In this document: piece after piece, positions 31,831 through 43,088 of the stretch
Position numbering within the stretch: position 1 is the stretch's first letter
How the letters are laid out: each line of letters starts with the position of its first letter
DNA from: Zygnema cylindricum
Lineage: Eukaryota; Streptophyta; Zygnematophyceae; Zygnematales; Zygnemataceae
Direction of reading: 5' to 3'
Assembly: GCA_037447655.1 (NCBI GenBank)
Contig: JBBHKE010003289.1
Location: 50,388-114,387, forward strand
DNA length: 64,000 bases
The notes under the pieces: generated by a model
What the model was told of the DNA's origin: nothing
Database searches by the model: none
Seen by the model: the letters and a program-made list of their open reading frames with translations, nothing else
Translations under genes and position numbers: made by a program

Positions 31831-32659
31831 TATTCCATAATACTTTTGTAAAATAAAATGGTGATAACATATCCAAATATGGGTCCAAATCTTTATTTGA
31901 AAGTCAATGTTGCCATTTGAATTTCAAATTTGCAGTTGGGAATCTCAATTTCCCACTTGTGACCTCAAAAGTTGACTAGAGAATTTTAATTTCTAGCTAG
32001 AGAAGCTAAATTTCCACTTAAAAATTCGATGTCTCCCTTACATTCCTACAGTTCCGCAAGTTCCTCCCGCCTTCCATATGGTTGTCCCGTCACACGCACA
32101 CAAGCTCTTAACATCTTCCCCTCCACTCAAAACAATAACAGACGCGACACCATCTCCATGTCCGTTACGGACAACTACAGACCGTCCCACAAGATCCGAA
32201 ACTTTCAATCCCTTCACAACGCTACAAAATGTCGCATTTTCCGACTTGTCTGCCACCAAATCCGCGAGTTTCATGTCGACACCCGGCTGCAAAAAATGGA
32301 GGGAGAGAGAGAGAGAGGGAGCGACATGAAAGAGGGGAGGAGAGGGAGTATAGCACATTCTGTTTCAAACCACAGCATAAACTTTGGCAAAATTCATACC
32401 TTGCGAAAATCTACACAAAATTATGTAAAAATTGCAGACATTCTAAATTTTTGTAAAAATCTGAAATAAGTAGCGCCAAGCTTGGCTGCTTACCGGAGCG
32501 TATGGCTCGCCTGTGCTGGCGGTCCCATGTGTGACGTCGCCATAGGTGTGCACAGCCCATACTGTCGCGCCATCTGGCAGACGGCCAAGGAGGCGTCCAC
32601 TTGCGCCAGCTAGCAGCCCACCTGGCAGGGTGGGCAGAAGCGAACCACGCCAAAGAGGG

Positions 32660-32890
32660 AATGAGAGGAGAATTCCACCACGGTAGAGGGAGAGCGGCGT
32701 GGGAGAGTTGGGAAAGATAGGAGGATGTAAGAGGTGGGAAGAGAATAATAGGGGGATGAAGCATAGAAAGCGGAGAATATGAGGGAGAGGGACAAAAAGA
32801 GGGAGGGGGAAAGGGAGGGGGATGGCGAGATAGAGGTAGAGGGAGAGAGGAGGGAGGGGAATGGATAGAGGGAGGGAGAGAGAGAGAGAA
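32660..32890. repeat. GA/CT-rich intron tract of CCS pseudogene
   Basis: Purine-rich GGGAGAG runs on the plus strand (pyrimidine-rich in the gene's sense) in the intron between exons 3 and 4. Similar tracts lie before exon 5 (32297-32350) and its duplicate (29675-29765). Confidence 0.7.
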
Positions 32891-33929
32891 CACCTTCAGG
32901 CGATCCATGTCCCACTAGTTTGTACTTCTTCCCTGTGGCTGAGAGGGCGGCTGTGAGCTCCTCCACGGAGGCATTTCCGAGAACTCGCACGATTTTGTGT
33001 TTCAAATGATAGTCACAGTTTGAACACCTGTTGAAAAAACAAAAAGAGAACGTAAACAAGTTTAACTTAAAGAGAAAGTGAAGAGTTTGTATTTTTATGT
33101 GAAAGAGAGTGATTGCTATTTCTTATATACATCATAAAATGCATACTTTTGCAAGTCAGTTTGTAGAAATTAGGAATTACGCATGAGCGGGAAATGAAAC
33201 TTTTATGTGGGAAAATTATGCAAATTTCTACTATTCCGTTTCCCTATATTGTCTTTAATCTGTGGAATATAGCCAGGAATACTCGAGATCAATTTCAAAC
33301 TTGTGAGTGAAAGTAGATAATCAACTTATGTGCAACATGTTGTTACTTCTATATGTTAAACAAATCAAATTTGCGCTTATAGTATAAATTGCATATATAT
33401 ATATCTTTGTTCTGTTTCTTCAAAGTAACGATTTCATTTTCGCATTGAAACGCTTTGCAAAGTAGTACAAAGAATCTTTACTATATTTTTCTCACCATTT
33501 ACTTCTCTAATGCCCCTTTCACCGATTTCGCACATCTTCCACACGGCATGAAAGCCTAGAACTCTGTCTGCAAAACGGAACGGAACAGAACGGAACGGAA
33601 CAGAACGGAACGGAAAAGAATTCACATGGAACTTTAGTTGAGTGCATGGTGTTGAAGAAGAAGAGACTACTGTCAATACAGTTGGAAACGGAAATTTTAT
33701 GAAAATTGACAGATACATTTTTCATTTCGTTGCAAGGTTTTCAAAGAAAGGACGGACAATGTTGGAATAAATAAATCTTATGATTATTTTAGATGAAGTT
33801 CTTGCAAAGTATCTGTTTCTATTCAATGAAATTACTATTAAAATGCACGAACTAAGGTTATAAATATCCTTACCACTGTAGTTTTAGCTGGAAGCCCAGA
33901 ATTCTGTGAACACAAAACACGACATCCCC

Positions 33930-34420
33930 AAACGGTCACAATGTCACAAATGAAATCCGCCACAAATTAAGAATAAGTGATGAGTGCAACACATTAAGAA
34001 CAATCCCTAGTAACGTCACACATTATTTTCGTCATCAATGTCACACATAGTTTAAGAATCGCCAACCTCCGGCGCCATCAGCAATCATGACAAATATCAC
34101 GCATCAAGGACAATAGCTACCAATGTCACACATGAAATCCGTGACCATGTCAGGATACGATATCTAGAATCACTTATGTCTGGCAGTATCAAAAATTGTG
34201 ACAAATGTCACACATCAAGATGAACGTGTAACAAATGTCACTCGTGGCGTAGCAATCACCAATGTGGGCTTCAACACTCGTCACAAATGTCACAATTTAA
34301 AACAAACCATTAGTATAGTCGTGCATAGTGAAGAAACCACTACCGATTTCCATTATTTCTATCTTGACTGCAGGCGTTACGAATGTCACATAAGTTGAGT
34401 TGCTTGACACAAAAAGAAAG
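33930..34420 (-). repeat. TGTCACA-rich degenerate repeat in CCS intron 1
   Basis: Variants of AATGTCACACATCAAG recur roughly every 50-70 nt (33938, 34030, 34117, 34203, 34228, 34283). The same kind of repeat lies, inverted, in intron 1 of the second CCS copy (63120-63720), with shared unique segments (GAAACCACTACC against GGTAGTGGTTTC). It is thus an old part of the gene's intron. Confidence 0.7.
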
Positions 34421-34699
34421 GGACTTTACCAAGTTTCTATTATTTTGGTAATAATTATGAGAGAAAGTTATAAATTGTGACAAATGAAGATAATGAAACG
34501 CAAATGGACAACAAAATTACGAGGGACAAAAAAAAGATCTAAACACAACTTCCGAATATCAAAACTAAGAGATATAACGAATATATTTGTTTAATTTCAA
34601 TCTTTTCCTCAATTCAAAATGCAAGATTTGGAAGGGAGGCTTTAAACTCACCACTTCCGTATCACCTGCGGGAGGAGGAGCTTCTCCTAAACCCATTTT

Positions 34700-35803
34700 T
34701 ATTTTTTAAATCTGTTAATTGTTTTCAAGTGATGCAAAATTCCACAAAAATTATTCCACTGACTCAAATTCAAGTTTGCAGTTCAAAAAAATAATCAAAC
34801 TAACAATTCTCCACAAAAATAGAAAATATTTTACTTCTGAACAGAAGTAGATAACTTGTTGTATTTTTAAATCAACAATTGTGTATATTTCTCAAATGTT
34901 TTTCTTTGAGTTAAAAACATCTATTAAGTTTTGTTAGTCTTTATTCTTTCATAAACTTATACATCTATATATATACATCGTGAGAATACTTGGAGTATGA
35001 ACTTTGAAGACTTCGTTTCGGCTAGCCGGCGGTGTGGCAGTACGGTAGCGACATTAGAAAGTACACATTGTCCCCGAAGTACACGGAACGAATAAGTTGA
35101 CGCCACGTAGACATTTTTTGGCTAGTGATTGGACCGCGCACCTATTTCTCTTTGTACCATTGTTTTTCAGTACGTTTTTTAATTGAAAGTGTACAAGTAC
35201 TGAGTAGTACCAAAGTCAAGAGAGCGGAAATGCAGGAAACAGGAGTTGGGCGTATGCATGATTTGCAAATTAATAGGGTGGCTGACATGGAGCGCGTATA
35301 CCGCATGGGTTGGACAGTTCAAAACTTGGAAATTTCGAGAAAATCGTTTGGAAGCACCTATCTCTACTTTGATAGCGCCAAGATTCCCGCCGAGAAGTAC
35401 AAAAGTGTACAAAATCCTCTTGACTAATGAATTCGACACTTACGTTGAAGTTTCAAATTCAAACTGATTACATCCTGACCGGCGAGGCTCAAGTCGGCCC
35501 TTTCCTGATGACTTCAACAAATGTCAAACACAACATAGAAACATGCAGCAAGAAACATATAAACGAAAAAGTGAAGCGCAAGCGCGGCTTCTCTCAACTC
35601 CTAAATTTCCATGTTTTTCAGTTGTTGCACGTGCGATGGACTCGTGCACTCGCTTTGCTCCAAAGTTAAGTCTATTTGTTGGTCAATGCAACCCTATCTG
35701 GCGAATGTGTTTTTCCTTTTCTATGTTGCAGTTGGTCAGTTATGATGGTTTGTTGATTTCACCTTCAAAAGAGTAGGCTACATAAGGTCCTCATTTTTAC
35801 CCA
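34700..35803. other. 5' flank of CCS pseudogene and spacer
   Basis: AT-rich upstream region, then GTAC-rich sequence around 35000-35420. The frame 35125-35427 has no recognisable domain and I do not call it a gene. Confidence 0.4.
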
Positions 35804-35805
35804 TA

Positions 35806-36068
35806 GTTCAAAAGTAGGTGAAAGTAGGCCCATACAACATGCCTATTGTTCCCAAAACATACAATATGAACTTAAGACCCATATTGTATTGGTCTCCAAA
35901 AAAAAAAAACAGTAACATGGTTGAGCTACACATCGTTCGATAGAGAATTAAACGCCATCGGACGGTCATTGATCAAAGTAGTGATCAAAGTAGCGATCGA
36001 AGAAGATCATATGAAAAGCTCATAACACAATTTGCCCAAAGGCCTACCATAAAACATTTACTTTGAAC
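35806..36068 (+). mobile_element. TA-flanked MITE, GTTCAAAAGTAGGTG family, copy 1
   Basis: Ends GTTCAAAAGTAGGTGAAAG and, reverse complemented, GTTCAAAGTAAATGTTTTAT, flanked by TA at both sides. Interior landmarks CCCATACAA, AAGACCCATATTGTATT, GCGATCGAAGAAGATCA and CAAAGGCCTACCATAAA recur in copies at 60345-60741 and 60926-61223. Confidence 0.75.
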
Positions 36069-36596
36069 TATGTTTTTACCCTTGAATTAATTATCTGCTA
36101 AAGGTGTAAATTAGGAGAGTGCACTAAGAATGTACGATTCAAAAGATGCATTTTTACGGTTTGTGTGTTTGTGATTCTGAATAATGTGGAAATTTTGATC
36201 TATGATCGGCTATCCCCGCCATAAAACATTGGTTGTACATTAGCGAGGTACAATACATGTTAGGTCTTTAAAACATCAAGGTATTCTATAATTTTTTAGC
36301 TGTCAATTCTTGCCAATTTTGTACACATTATCAGATTCAGAGGACGCAAACAGTCAACCAAAACCATGACCGATCGTTAACCGACCGCCCGCGCCGGATC
36401 CAGAACGGATTCGTTTGCCAAATTTTGAGGGTCTGGGCGGTTACAGTCGGTTGATTCACCAAGGAAAAAAAAAATGGGCGGTTACGGTCAGTCAACCAAA
36501 AACCCAAAAAAAATGAAAATTTTGTACAGTTCCTATAATCCAACATTCTTGTACTTTGTACTCTTTGACATTGTGGAAGTACGTGACATCATGATT

Positions 36597-36858
36597 AGCG
36601 TCGCAAATCTGACACGGTACTGTAGTGGCTATTTATTTCGCAAATTAAAGGGAACGCAACAAAGCGTCGCAAATCTGACACGGTAGTACAATATTCATTG
36701 CGCAAATCTTAGGCAACGCGACAAAGGGTCGCAAATCTGACACACTAATGTAGTAAACTATTCATTTCGCAAATCTTAGGTAACGAGACAAAGCGTCGCA
36801 AATCTGAAACGGTAGTAACATTATTCATTTCACAAATCTTAGGGAACGCGACAAATAG
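36597..36858 (+). repeat. Four tandem repeats of about 65 bp
   Basis: Core GCGTCGCAAATCTGACACGG is followed by TTCATTTCGCAAATCTTAGG and AACGCGACAAA. Starts near 36597, 36665, 36728 and 36794. Units vary by substitutions and small indels. They sit in a larger region (36340-37020) rich in GGTTA/TAACC motifs around inverted segments (GGCGGTTACAG and TAACCGACCGCCCG), perhaps a TIR element. Confidence 0.75.
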
Positions 36859-37019
36859 TAATTATTAGCTTATTCCGTCGTACATTGATTAATTTTGTAC
36901 TTTTTCGGTTACAGGCGGGCACGGTTAGTCGCGAAAAATCAAGATTTGGTTAATTTTTTTTTTCGTAAACGACGGTCGGTTAACTGTTAACAATTTTGGA
37001 TCGTAACAGAACTAGGTCG

Positions 37020-37440
37020 GGCGTCGGTTACTCAGATGTTGAAAAACGGCTCGTTTCGGTATGAATATTTTTTGACTTTTCACTGACTCTCGATGTATTT
37101 TCATTATTAATGTTTTGTAGACGGTATCGTGATGGCGATATTTCTAGTTGATATTACCGGTCATCAAACTGCAAGGATGCCCGATATACACCTCCCGGAC
37201 GATTAACTTTGTTATCCCCGATGTACATGAAAATAAAGTACTACCGTAGTACTATATTGTAGTACTATATAGCTATACGTATGTAGACCTTCCACGTCGG
37301 CAAGACAATTATGAAAGGACATCAGACAAAAAGCATGTACGAAAAGAGCGACCTAACCAATAACCGTCAATTGGACAAAGGTGGATAGTACGGTCGCCCT
37401 ATTGGGTCCTTCCGTTAAGGACGCTTACAGTTATTGAAAA
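37020..37440. other. Unassigned spacer upstream of LRR pseudogene
   Basis: Contains repeated GTAGTACTATAT (37250-37270). No gene is supported. Confidence 0.4.
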
Positions 37441-37962
37441 ATAAAACCCTAAAAGATGTACCGAACCACTATGTGGGAAATAAACTACCACTTGTCTTTC
37501 TCTAATAAAACCTTGTGACGTGGTGAATGAGCAACCAAGATGGCTGTGAGGATGATGATGAAGACCGCGACACTGCTTTTCATATTCTATGTGGCACGTG
37601 GCTAACCACGTGGTTAACCATGGCATCACGAGAGAGTAAGTTCCACAGCTCTCTGTTCAACCTTTTCCTTACCGCTTTGATCTTCGCGTTTGCCTTCGCA
37701 CGTGCAAATGGTCGCTCTCATTCGCTCCGTGAGGCTTGTGGCGTCATTCATTGCTGCTACAGAGAGGGCGCTGTAGGAGGTGAATGCGGTCGTTAAGAAA
37801 AAGGGGAACTTTCCAAAGATCAATTGTGATCCGTACTATTTCGTATGCGATAAATCTAGTCGCGAGACAGGAATGTGAGTGACAATTATCGCTGCGTGCA
37901 CACTCTCCCGCTTTCAATCCTCACAGAATTCGACACCTAACATTGCACTTATATGTTTACCT

Positions 37963-38744
37963 AGGGTAGAATTCCATTAGGCGGTCCTTGTAAATGTACA
38001 AAAAATTCTACTGGCAACGTTTACAGGAAGATTATTCCATTTTGTAGGGCTAGTTCAAACCTTCCTCAAATATGATTGGCGCCACGTAGGTTAGGGTCCA
38101 AAATTTAAAATTTTTAAAGAAAATCTTAAATCAGAAAGTCAGAAGGAAATATTTGTACTACAGGAGGTAGTTAATGATTCCTACATAAAGTTTGCGGCCA
38201 GATTTTTGATTTTGAAAATGGAAATCAAAATTTCGTAACAAAATGGCAAAAAAATGCGGCAAACTTTGAAGGTCATGGCAAACACTGAATGTCGGTGGAT
38301 GTCAAAAGGAGCATGCAAAAATATTTTGGGCTCATCTGCATCCAGCGTGGAAGGCGGCACATGCGCTGCACAACATAGGCATATTGCCTGTAGGACGTGT
38401 AGTCCTGTGATCGCTTGTTCAAAGTGGATCTTTTTTTGCTTTTTCACTTTTACCAATGGTACACATCTCGTATCTTCCAACTCTCCTTGCGAAGACAATA
38501 TCGTCACACTAGATGGAGAGTATCATGACAAGGATGATGTGCGCGATTGCTTCGCGGATCTTAAAAAGTGGAATATCCAACCGTCAAGAATTACGCCAAC
38601 ATCATTCGAGCTTCCCGACAGCTTTCCAATAACGATATTTCATCTAACAAGAAAAAAAAAAGGTACGGCGTGGAACGGATCTGTACAAAAACGTACGACG
38701 TCCAGGAACAAACCACACTTTTCGTCTAATGGAATTATACCCTA
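37963..38744. mobile_element. Harbinger-like TIR element, copy A2
   Basis: Ends AGGGTAGAATTCCATTAGGC and, reverse complemented, AGGGTATAATTCCATTAGAC. Flanks CTA and TAA. It sits in intron 2 of the LRR pseudogene; the homologous intron at 24372-24723 lacks it, which confirms insertion. Interior homologous (inverted) to A1. Confidence 0.75.
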
Positions 38745-38745
38745 A
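38254..38745 (+). CDS. Cys-rich frame carried by A2
   Basis: 163 open residues filling most of a 0.78-kb element. Motifs: GTCAAQHRHIACRTCSPVIA, FCFFTFTNGT, DDVRDCFADLKKWNIQPSRI and SFELPDSFPITIFHL, with the stop close to the right terminus. The CxxC plus further Cys suggests metal binding, but I do not recognise the family. The frame is shared with A1 (417-647). No promoter or ribosome context can be judged. It may be a protein relic of the parent transposon, or a chance frame. Confidence 0.3.
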   Translation: MRQTLKVMANTECRWMSKGACKNILGSSASSVEGGTCAAQHRHIACRTCSPVIACSKWIFFCFFTFTNGTHLVSSNSPCEDNIVTLDGEYHDKDDVRDCFADLKKWNIQPSRITPTSFELPDSFPITIFHLTRKKKGTAWNGSVQKRTTSRNKPHFSSNGIIP

Positions 38746-39094
38746 GAGGCTACGGCTGCCTGCACCGACTGCTGTGTGGAATCCGCACTAGAATTCGCAC
38801 TAAAATACGCACTTAAACTCGCACTAAATTTCTACACAAATTACAAATTTCGTACTTAACTTCTACACGTTAGGTTACATACACTTCTGTCTGCAACAAT
38901 GAATTCCGCAATTTTCCGCACTTTTCCGCACTGAAAGTTTGTGGCTAAATTTTATTGATAGGCTGCCTTGGATAAAGGATCACACTAAACACTCGATGGG
39001 GGGGGGGTGCAGGGATAGAATGGGAGAGAGGTGATTTGGCCCTGAGGGAGAGGATAGCATCGGAGATTGACAACCCCACCCGAATGACTTTCTT

Positions 39095-39416
39095 GTGAGT
39101 GAGCACAGAGGAGGAGGGATGCATCTCAAATCAAAGTAAATTCAAAAGAAAAGAGAAAAAAATCCTTTAATAAAATACGCCATGTAAATCACATTTAACA
39201 TTCTTAAGTTTTATGCCTTTCGTTTCGGTAGTCAAAATAGTGTGGGAGGGGGAGAGACAGGTGGAGAGGGCTCTGAGTGAACCTTGGGTTGGGGGATGAA
39301 TAGCATTAGAAAATAAAATAAAAGCAGATGAACTTAATCATAATTACAATAAAAAAAAAAAATTTATACAGTGTAGAACACATTTCCACATTTTTTTTCA
39401 AATCTTATGTTACGGT
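39095..39416. other. Intron-like sequence homologous to 24796-25115
   Basis: The two LRR copies remain alignable (GCATCTCAAA, GTAAATCACAT, ATGAACT-AAT) up to the point where E4 is inserted. Confidence 0.6.
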
Positions 39417-40157
39417 TGTTAGGATTATTGGAAGAATTGGTGGATCAACCAAAAGCATATATTGGTTCGATGTTGAGAATCGGTCGTCCGCAAATTTGTT
39501 GACGTTTTGGTTCGCGTAGCGCAATTCGATTTTGAGTAGGGTTTCGCGATTTGTTTCAGAGTACCTTTGGTTCGTTCAATATACGGCGGTTCAGTACCGT
39601 TGGTACATAGATTATTTACGTGTGTGATGGTTTAGTTTGTTCGTTTGTTTTGTATTATTTGCAAGGTGACTGTGATATTTAGTGATCTGTATGTGTCTAG
39701 TGTGTTTTAGAGAGCTTCACTTTGTTTCGGCGCTTGAATGTTTTTTTTAGGGTAACCTTCCATCAAGCGTTCCCAGTAATTGTACGGTCACGTTACCGAC
39801 AGTAAAAGTTGTAACACCCTTCCGTCAGGTCGTGCTAGTGAAGAAATTGCTGACTTGTTCGATTGCGATTGGTACCACGTAGGATTCTGTTGAGCCGCCC
39901 GAGAATAATCATCATTTTGAAAAAGACAAAATAGCAACTGCGTATGTGTACGGATAGAAGCCGATTAAAATATCTTAGTAGCATCACGCTAATGTACTAT
40001 CTGAACGTTCTTAGGGTTGTCGTCAAACCAACGGCCACGAAATGCTTTGTTGTGAGCCGTGAGTGTTTTATGTGAAATATGTTTGTTTAGCTTCCGCTGT
40101 GAGATATTGATTTATGATGTGTGAGCATCTCTTGGAACACGTGATTGATTTGTAACA
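39417..40157 (+). repeat. E4 5' LTR
   Basis: 741 bp. Clearly similar to the split 3' LTR at both ends (TTTTGGTTCGCG, TTTCGCGATTTG; GTGAGCCGTGAGTGTTTTAT) but well diverged in the middle, where AGGGTAACCTTCCATCAAGC at 39749 resembles a Harbinger-type end. Confidence 0.75.
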
Positions 40158-40159
40158 AT

Positions 40160-40170
40160 TGGTATCGAGC
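40160..40170 (+). other. E4 primer-binding site (tRNA-Met 3' end)
   Basis: TGGTATCGAGC lies 2 nt after the LTR, close to the usual plant TGGTATCAGAGC complementary to the 3' end of initiator tRNA-Met. This contrasts with the half-tRNA sites of E0, B and C. Confidence 0.75.
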
Positions 40171-41660
40171 GAGGTTAGTGCTCGGTTTTTCAGTTTGAGA
40201 GTAGGATGCTCCATGTTGTAAAAGCAAGTGAAGGAGTGGTAGCGATGGGAAGAAGTAAAGGCTTTTGTCATTTGAAGAATGAACCGGATGCCGATCCGGA
40301 TGGAGGTGATTCTGTTTTTTTGAAACCGAAGAAGAAGATGATGAAGAAGTCAAAGAAGAATCTGAAGTAGTCGAAGAGGTTGAAGAAGAGCGAAGAAAAA
40401 GGAGAATTGAAATGTGCCGATATGATTTACTACCTGAGGTGTAGAGGAGTGTTATTTTTTTTAAAAGAAGAAATTAAATGTGTTGTTACAAGTTGAGGGG
40501 CCAAGAAGATGAAGCGTTCTGAAGACCTTTTTGATGGAATTTTATTTCGTACTTTTGTACGTTATGTGAATCGAGGAGATCGTTGTGGCGATTATCTAAA
40601 ATCACTGAAGAGTTTGGAAGAAGCGTCATTCAATTTGACATTTTCAATTTCTGATCAGAATTAATTTGGATGTGTTCAGATTTTATTTGATTTTGCGGTA
40701 GTGGTGACATGAGGTTTTAATGCCTTCCTGATTAGAGGAAGAATTAATCTTGTTTTAGAGGTTCTGTGCTCGAAGGATCCCTTCTGTCGGATCCCTTGAA
40801 GCTCGAGAAGAATCGCAGTTCAGGTGGTGGTCTCAGAAGTTCCGTGGATGAATTGCTGAATTTATGAGGGGGGAAGAAGAAAAAGAAGAGGAGAAATCAG
40901 ATTCCTGTTTCTGTGTTGGAAGAAGAAAAAATTGATGAGATTGAGATTGAGATGATGAGTGGAGGAGACGATTATGTTTGAAGAAGGAGGAGAAAGAGTA
41001 GGAGAAACGGTCACTTAAAATTTGGAGGAGGACAGTGATGATAATGTGAAGAACAAAAAAGATTCCTCATTACCGTCAGCCAGGCCAAGGATTTCGGAAA
41101 TACTATTTTTCACGAAATACCTTCCTGTGTGCGTTACAAAAGTGGATTCAGATTCGGCAAGTAGCTTTGAGGTTAAGCTGCGGAGATTTCAAGTCTTGTG
41201 ACGGAGGAGTCAGATCTCAGTTTGAGTGGAAATTGGTCAAAAGAAGAAAGAAATGAAGGAGAAGAAGAGTAAAGAAAAGAGAGGAAGGGGAAGAGGCTAT
41301 AGAGCCCGCAGAGAATTCGAAGGAGTAGAAATGTCGACTTTATTGGAGTGTGGAGACATTTGTTTGACCGTGGTAGAGGAGCGGAGCTTGAGAGAGAGTG
41401 CGAATGGAAGTTTGGAAATTCTGGAGATTGAGTGAAGAGCTGCAGTGAGGAAGTGGAAGGAGTGAAAGTGGCGTCCGTGAGTGAAAGTGAATAGAAGCAG
41501 TGACGTGAGGAGTGAACTGAGGAGAAGGAAACGAAGAAAAAAATCATGTACGAAACTATACTGTTCACTAGTACGTAAAGTGAATCTGTTTATCATTAGT
41601 GTGGGTGATGGATTTGGTGTTGCGTCTTTTGTCCGTGAAATGGCGCTCTACCGTATGAAT

Positions 41661-41796
41661 GAAGTTTCAGTTATGGTTACAAAGTGGAGTGTGTTACCTT
41701 TATTTTGAAGTTTCAGTTATGGTTACAAAGTGGAGTGTGTTACCTTTATTTTGAAGTTTCAGTTATGGTTACAAAGTGGAGTGCGGTACCATTATT
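41661..41796 (+). repeat. Three tandem 46-bp repeats
   Basis: Unit starts GAAGTTTCAGTTATGGTTAC and ends GTGTTACCTTTATTTT, at 41661, 41707 and 41753. The first two are identical; the third diverges near its end. Confidence 0.9.
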
Positions 41797-42548
41797 TTGA
41801 CGCTTATTTGGAGCGTAAACTTCCGGTTGTATATTCAGTTCCGTGTGAAGGAAAAATTTGAAGAGTGGAAGAGGAGACGTTCCGTGTTGGAACAAGACCG
41901 GTATTTTGCCGGTTGTTTCGGTCGTTTGCTATTGTCAGGCGCCGAACTGGTATGTGGCCGACTGGCCGCTAAGTTTTCTTTTGGTACTCAGTTGGTACCT
42001 TTTATTTGGGGTGACATTGGCGTAGAGTTAGAAGTACGGCAAAACTGTTCAAGTGTTACAGTCAAGCGTATTACGGTGCGGCGGTTACCTAAATCGCTAT
42101 GTGATTGTGGGGTAATGTTGACCTGTTTGTACGGCTGCCAACTAAAGAGGAGTGAAAATTAAATTTGATTTGGTGTGACGGTTGAAAGTCCGAGAGGAGA
42201 TCATTTTAAGGTCTCCTAAAATAGATTGTGATCACATGAATCACTGTGGAGTTATACAGACGCCGTGAAGATTTGTATTTACAAAATCTATTCGAGCGTA
42301 TCTGTCATTGAGGAGAATTCGTTCCGTACAAGGCGTCTATCGAATGCCTCATGTACCTGAAGAAGGAACGATGCCGGATACTACGGCGGCCGGTTTTGGA
42401 CGTCGAAATATATCGTCAGGCGGAGAGGAGTTATTTTGTGGCGACCGCAATATTTTCCGTATCTTTTTGGTACGATGGAATTGGGGTTTGTCTTTCAGTT
42501 TGGAGTTTTCCGAATACTATATTTCCGGGTATTTTGGCGGCTACAGTA

Positions 42549-43088
42549 CACCGCCAATCGCTATTAGCGTGTAGGTTTTATTAGCGTATACAAATAATTA
42601 CCGTGGTGTACGCTATTTAAGAATTTGAAAATTTTGGAAAAAATCATACATTCTAATTGTTTTATTATGGTTATTTGGATCTTTGAAAAAAAAAATGTCG
42701 GTCGCAAACATGCTTACACTAATATAAGTTTCCGTACAAAATCTGACAAATCGTACACAAATCGTACATTCACAAGGTCGAAACGCGTCTGTCGGACAAA
42801 TATGTGCGAGCGGGATTTTTTACGACTTGGTTTTTTTTCCTTTTTAGAACGCACATTCTCATGCGTTCGCGGTTACCAAAACTAATTTATTGTAATTTTT
42901 AACTTAAAAAGGTACATTTATGTACGGTCTGACACTGACCGTACACCACTCTATTTAAGAGACAACGTACTAAATATAACCCTAAATAGAATCAAGAAAA
43001 AAATAGAATAAACTAAGCTATATAAGAATAAAACAAAAAAAAAGCGGGACGGGATTAGCGTACACAATGCTAATAGCGATTGGCGGTG
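42549..43088. mobile_element. MITE of the CACCGC family inside E4
   Basis: Ends CACCGCCAATCGCTATTAGC and the exact reverse complement at 43069-43088. Flanked by TA on the left and AA on the right. 540 bp, non-coding. Confidence 0.7.

Larger units (their letters stand above)
32038..34696 (-). pseudogene. CCS: CCS copper chaperone pseudogene
   Basis: Five exons on the minus strand. Exon 1, 34652-34696: MGLGEAPPPAGDTEV then GTGAGT. Exon 2, 33496-33567 (72 nt): heavy-metal-associated domain with CGRC in place of CxxC context MKCEGC, but two in-frame stops (TAG, TAA). Exon 3, 32894-33027: HLKHKIVRVLGNASVEEL through YKLVGHGSPE, with a 1-nt frameshift near its start. Exon 4, about 32494-32715: SOD-like domain (LFGVVRFC; GATVWAVHTYGDVTHGTAS) with an in-frame TAG, a 1-nt deletion and no AG acceptor. 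Exon 5, 32038-32286: SDLVGRSVVVRNG, LCACDGTTIWKAG. The family protein hands copper to Cu/Zn SOD in cytosol and plastids. This copy cannot encode it. Confidence 0.75.
37540..39094 (+). pseudogene. Broken duplicate of the LRR gene 5' exons
   Basis: Exon 1 37540-37635 has a TAA at 37603 after TLLFIFYVARG. Exon 2 37763-37874 keeps 112 nt and both splice sites but has TAG at 37774-37776. Exon 3 39013-39094 is 82 nt (relative to 72) and out of frame. Upstream (CTTGTGACGTGG) and intron sequences also match 24.0-25.1 kb, so this is a segmental duplicate in direct orientation. The second intron is about 0.79 kb longer than in the first copy, the size of the Harbinger-like element A2 inside it. Confidence 0.75.

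Noticed and set aside
36597-36858. CRISPR-like array
   Set aside because: Repeats are 65-bp and degenerate with no unique spacers, in a eukaryotic genome; they are tandem repeats.
39412-39416. TSD of E4
   Set aside because: ACGGT on the left and ATATG on the right do not match, so I do not claim a TSD.
39749-40020. Harbinger-like insertion in the E4 5' LTR
   Set aside because: Only one end (AGGGTAACCTTCC) can be seen; no matching right terminus was found.
41173-41596. Minus-strand frames of 99-131 residues in E4
   Set aside because: Ser/Phe/Leu-rich frames opposite a GAAGAA-rich tract; typical low-complexity artefacts.
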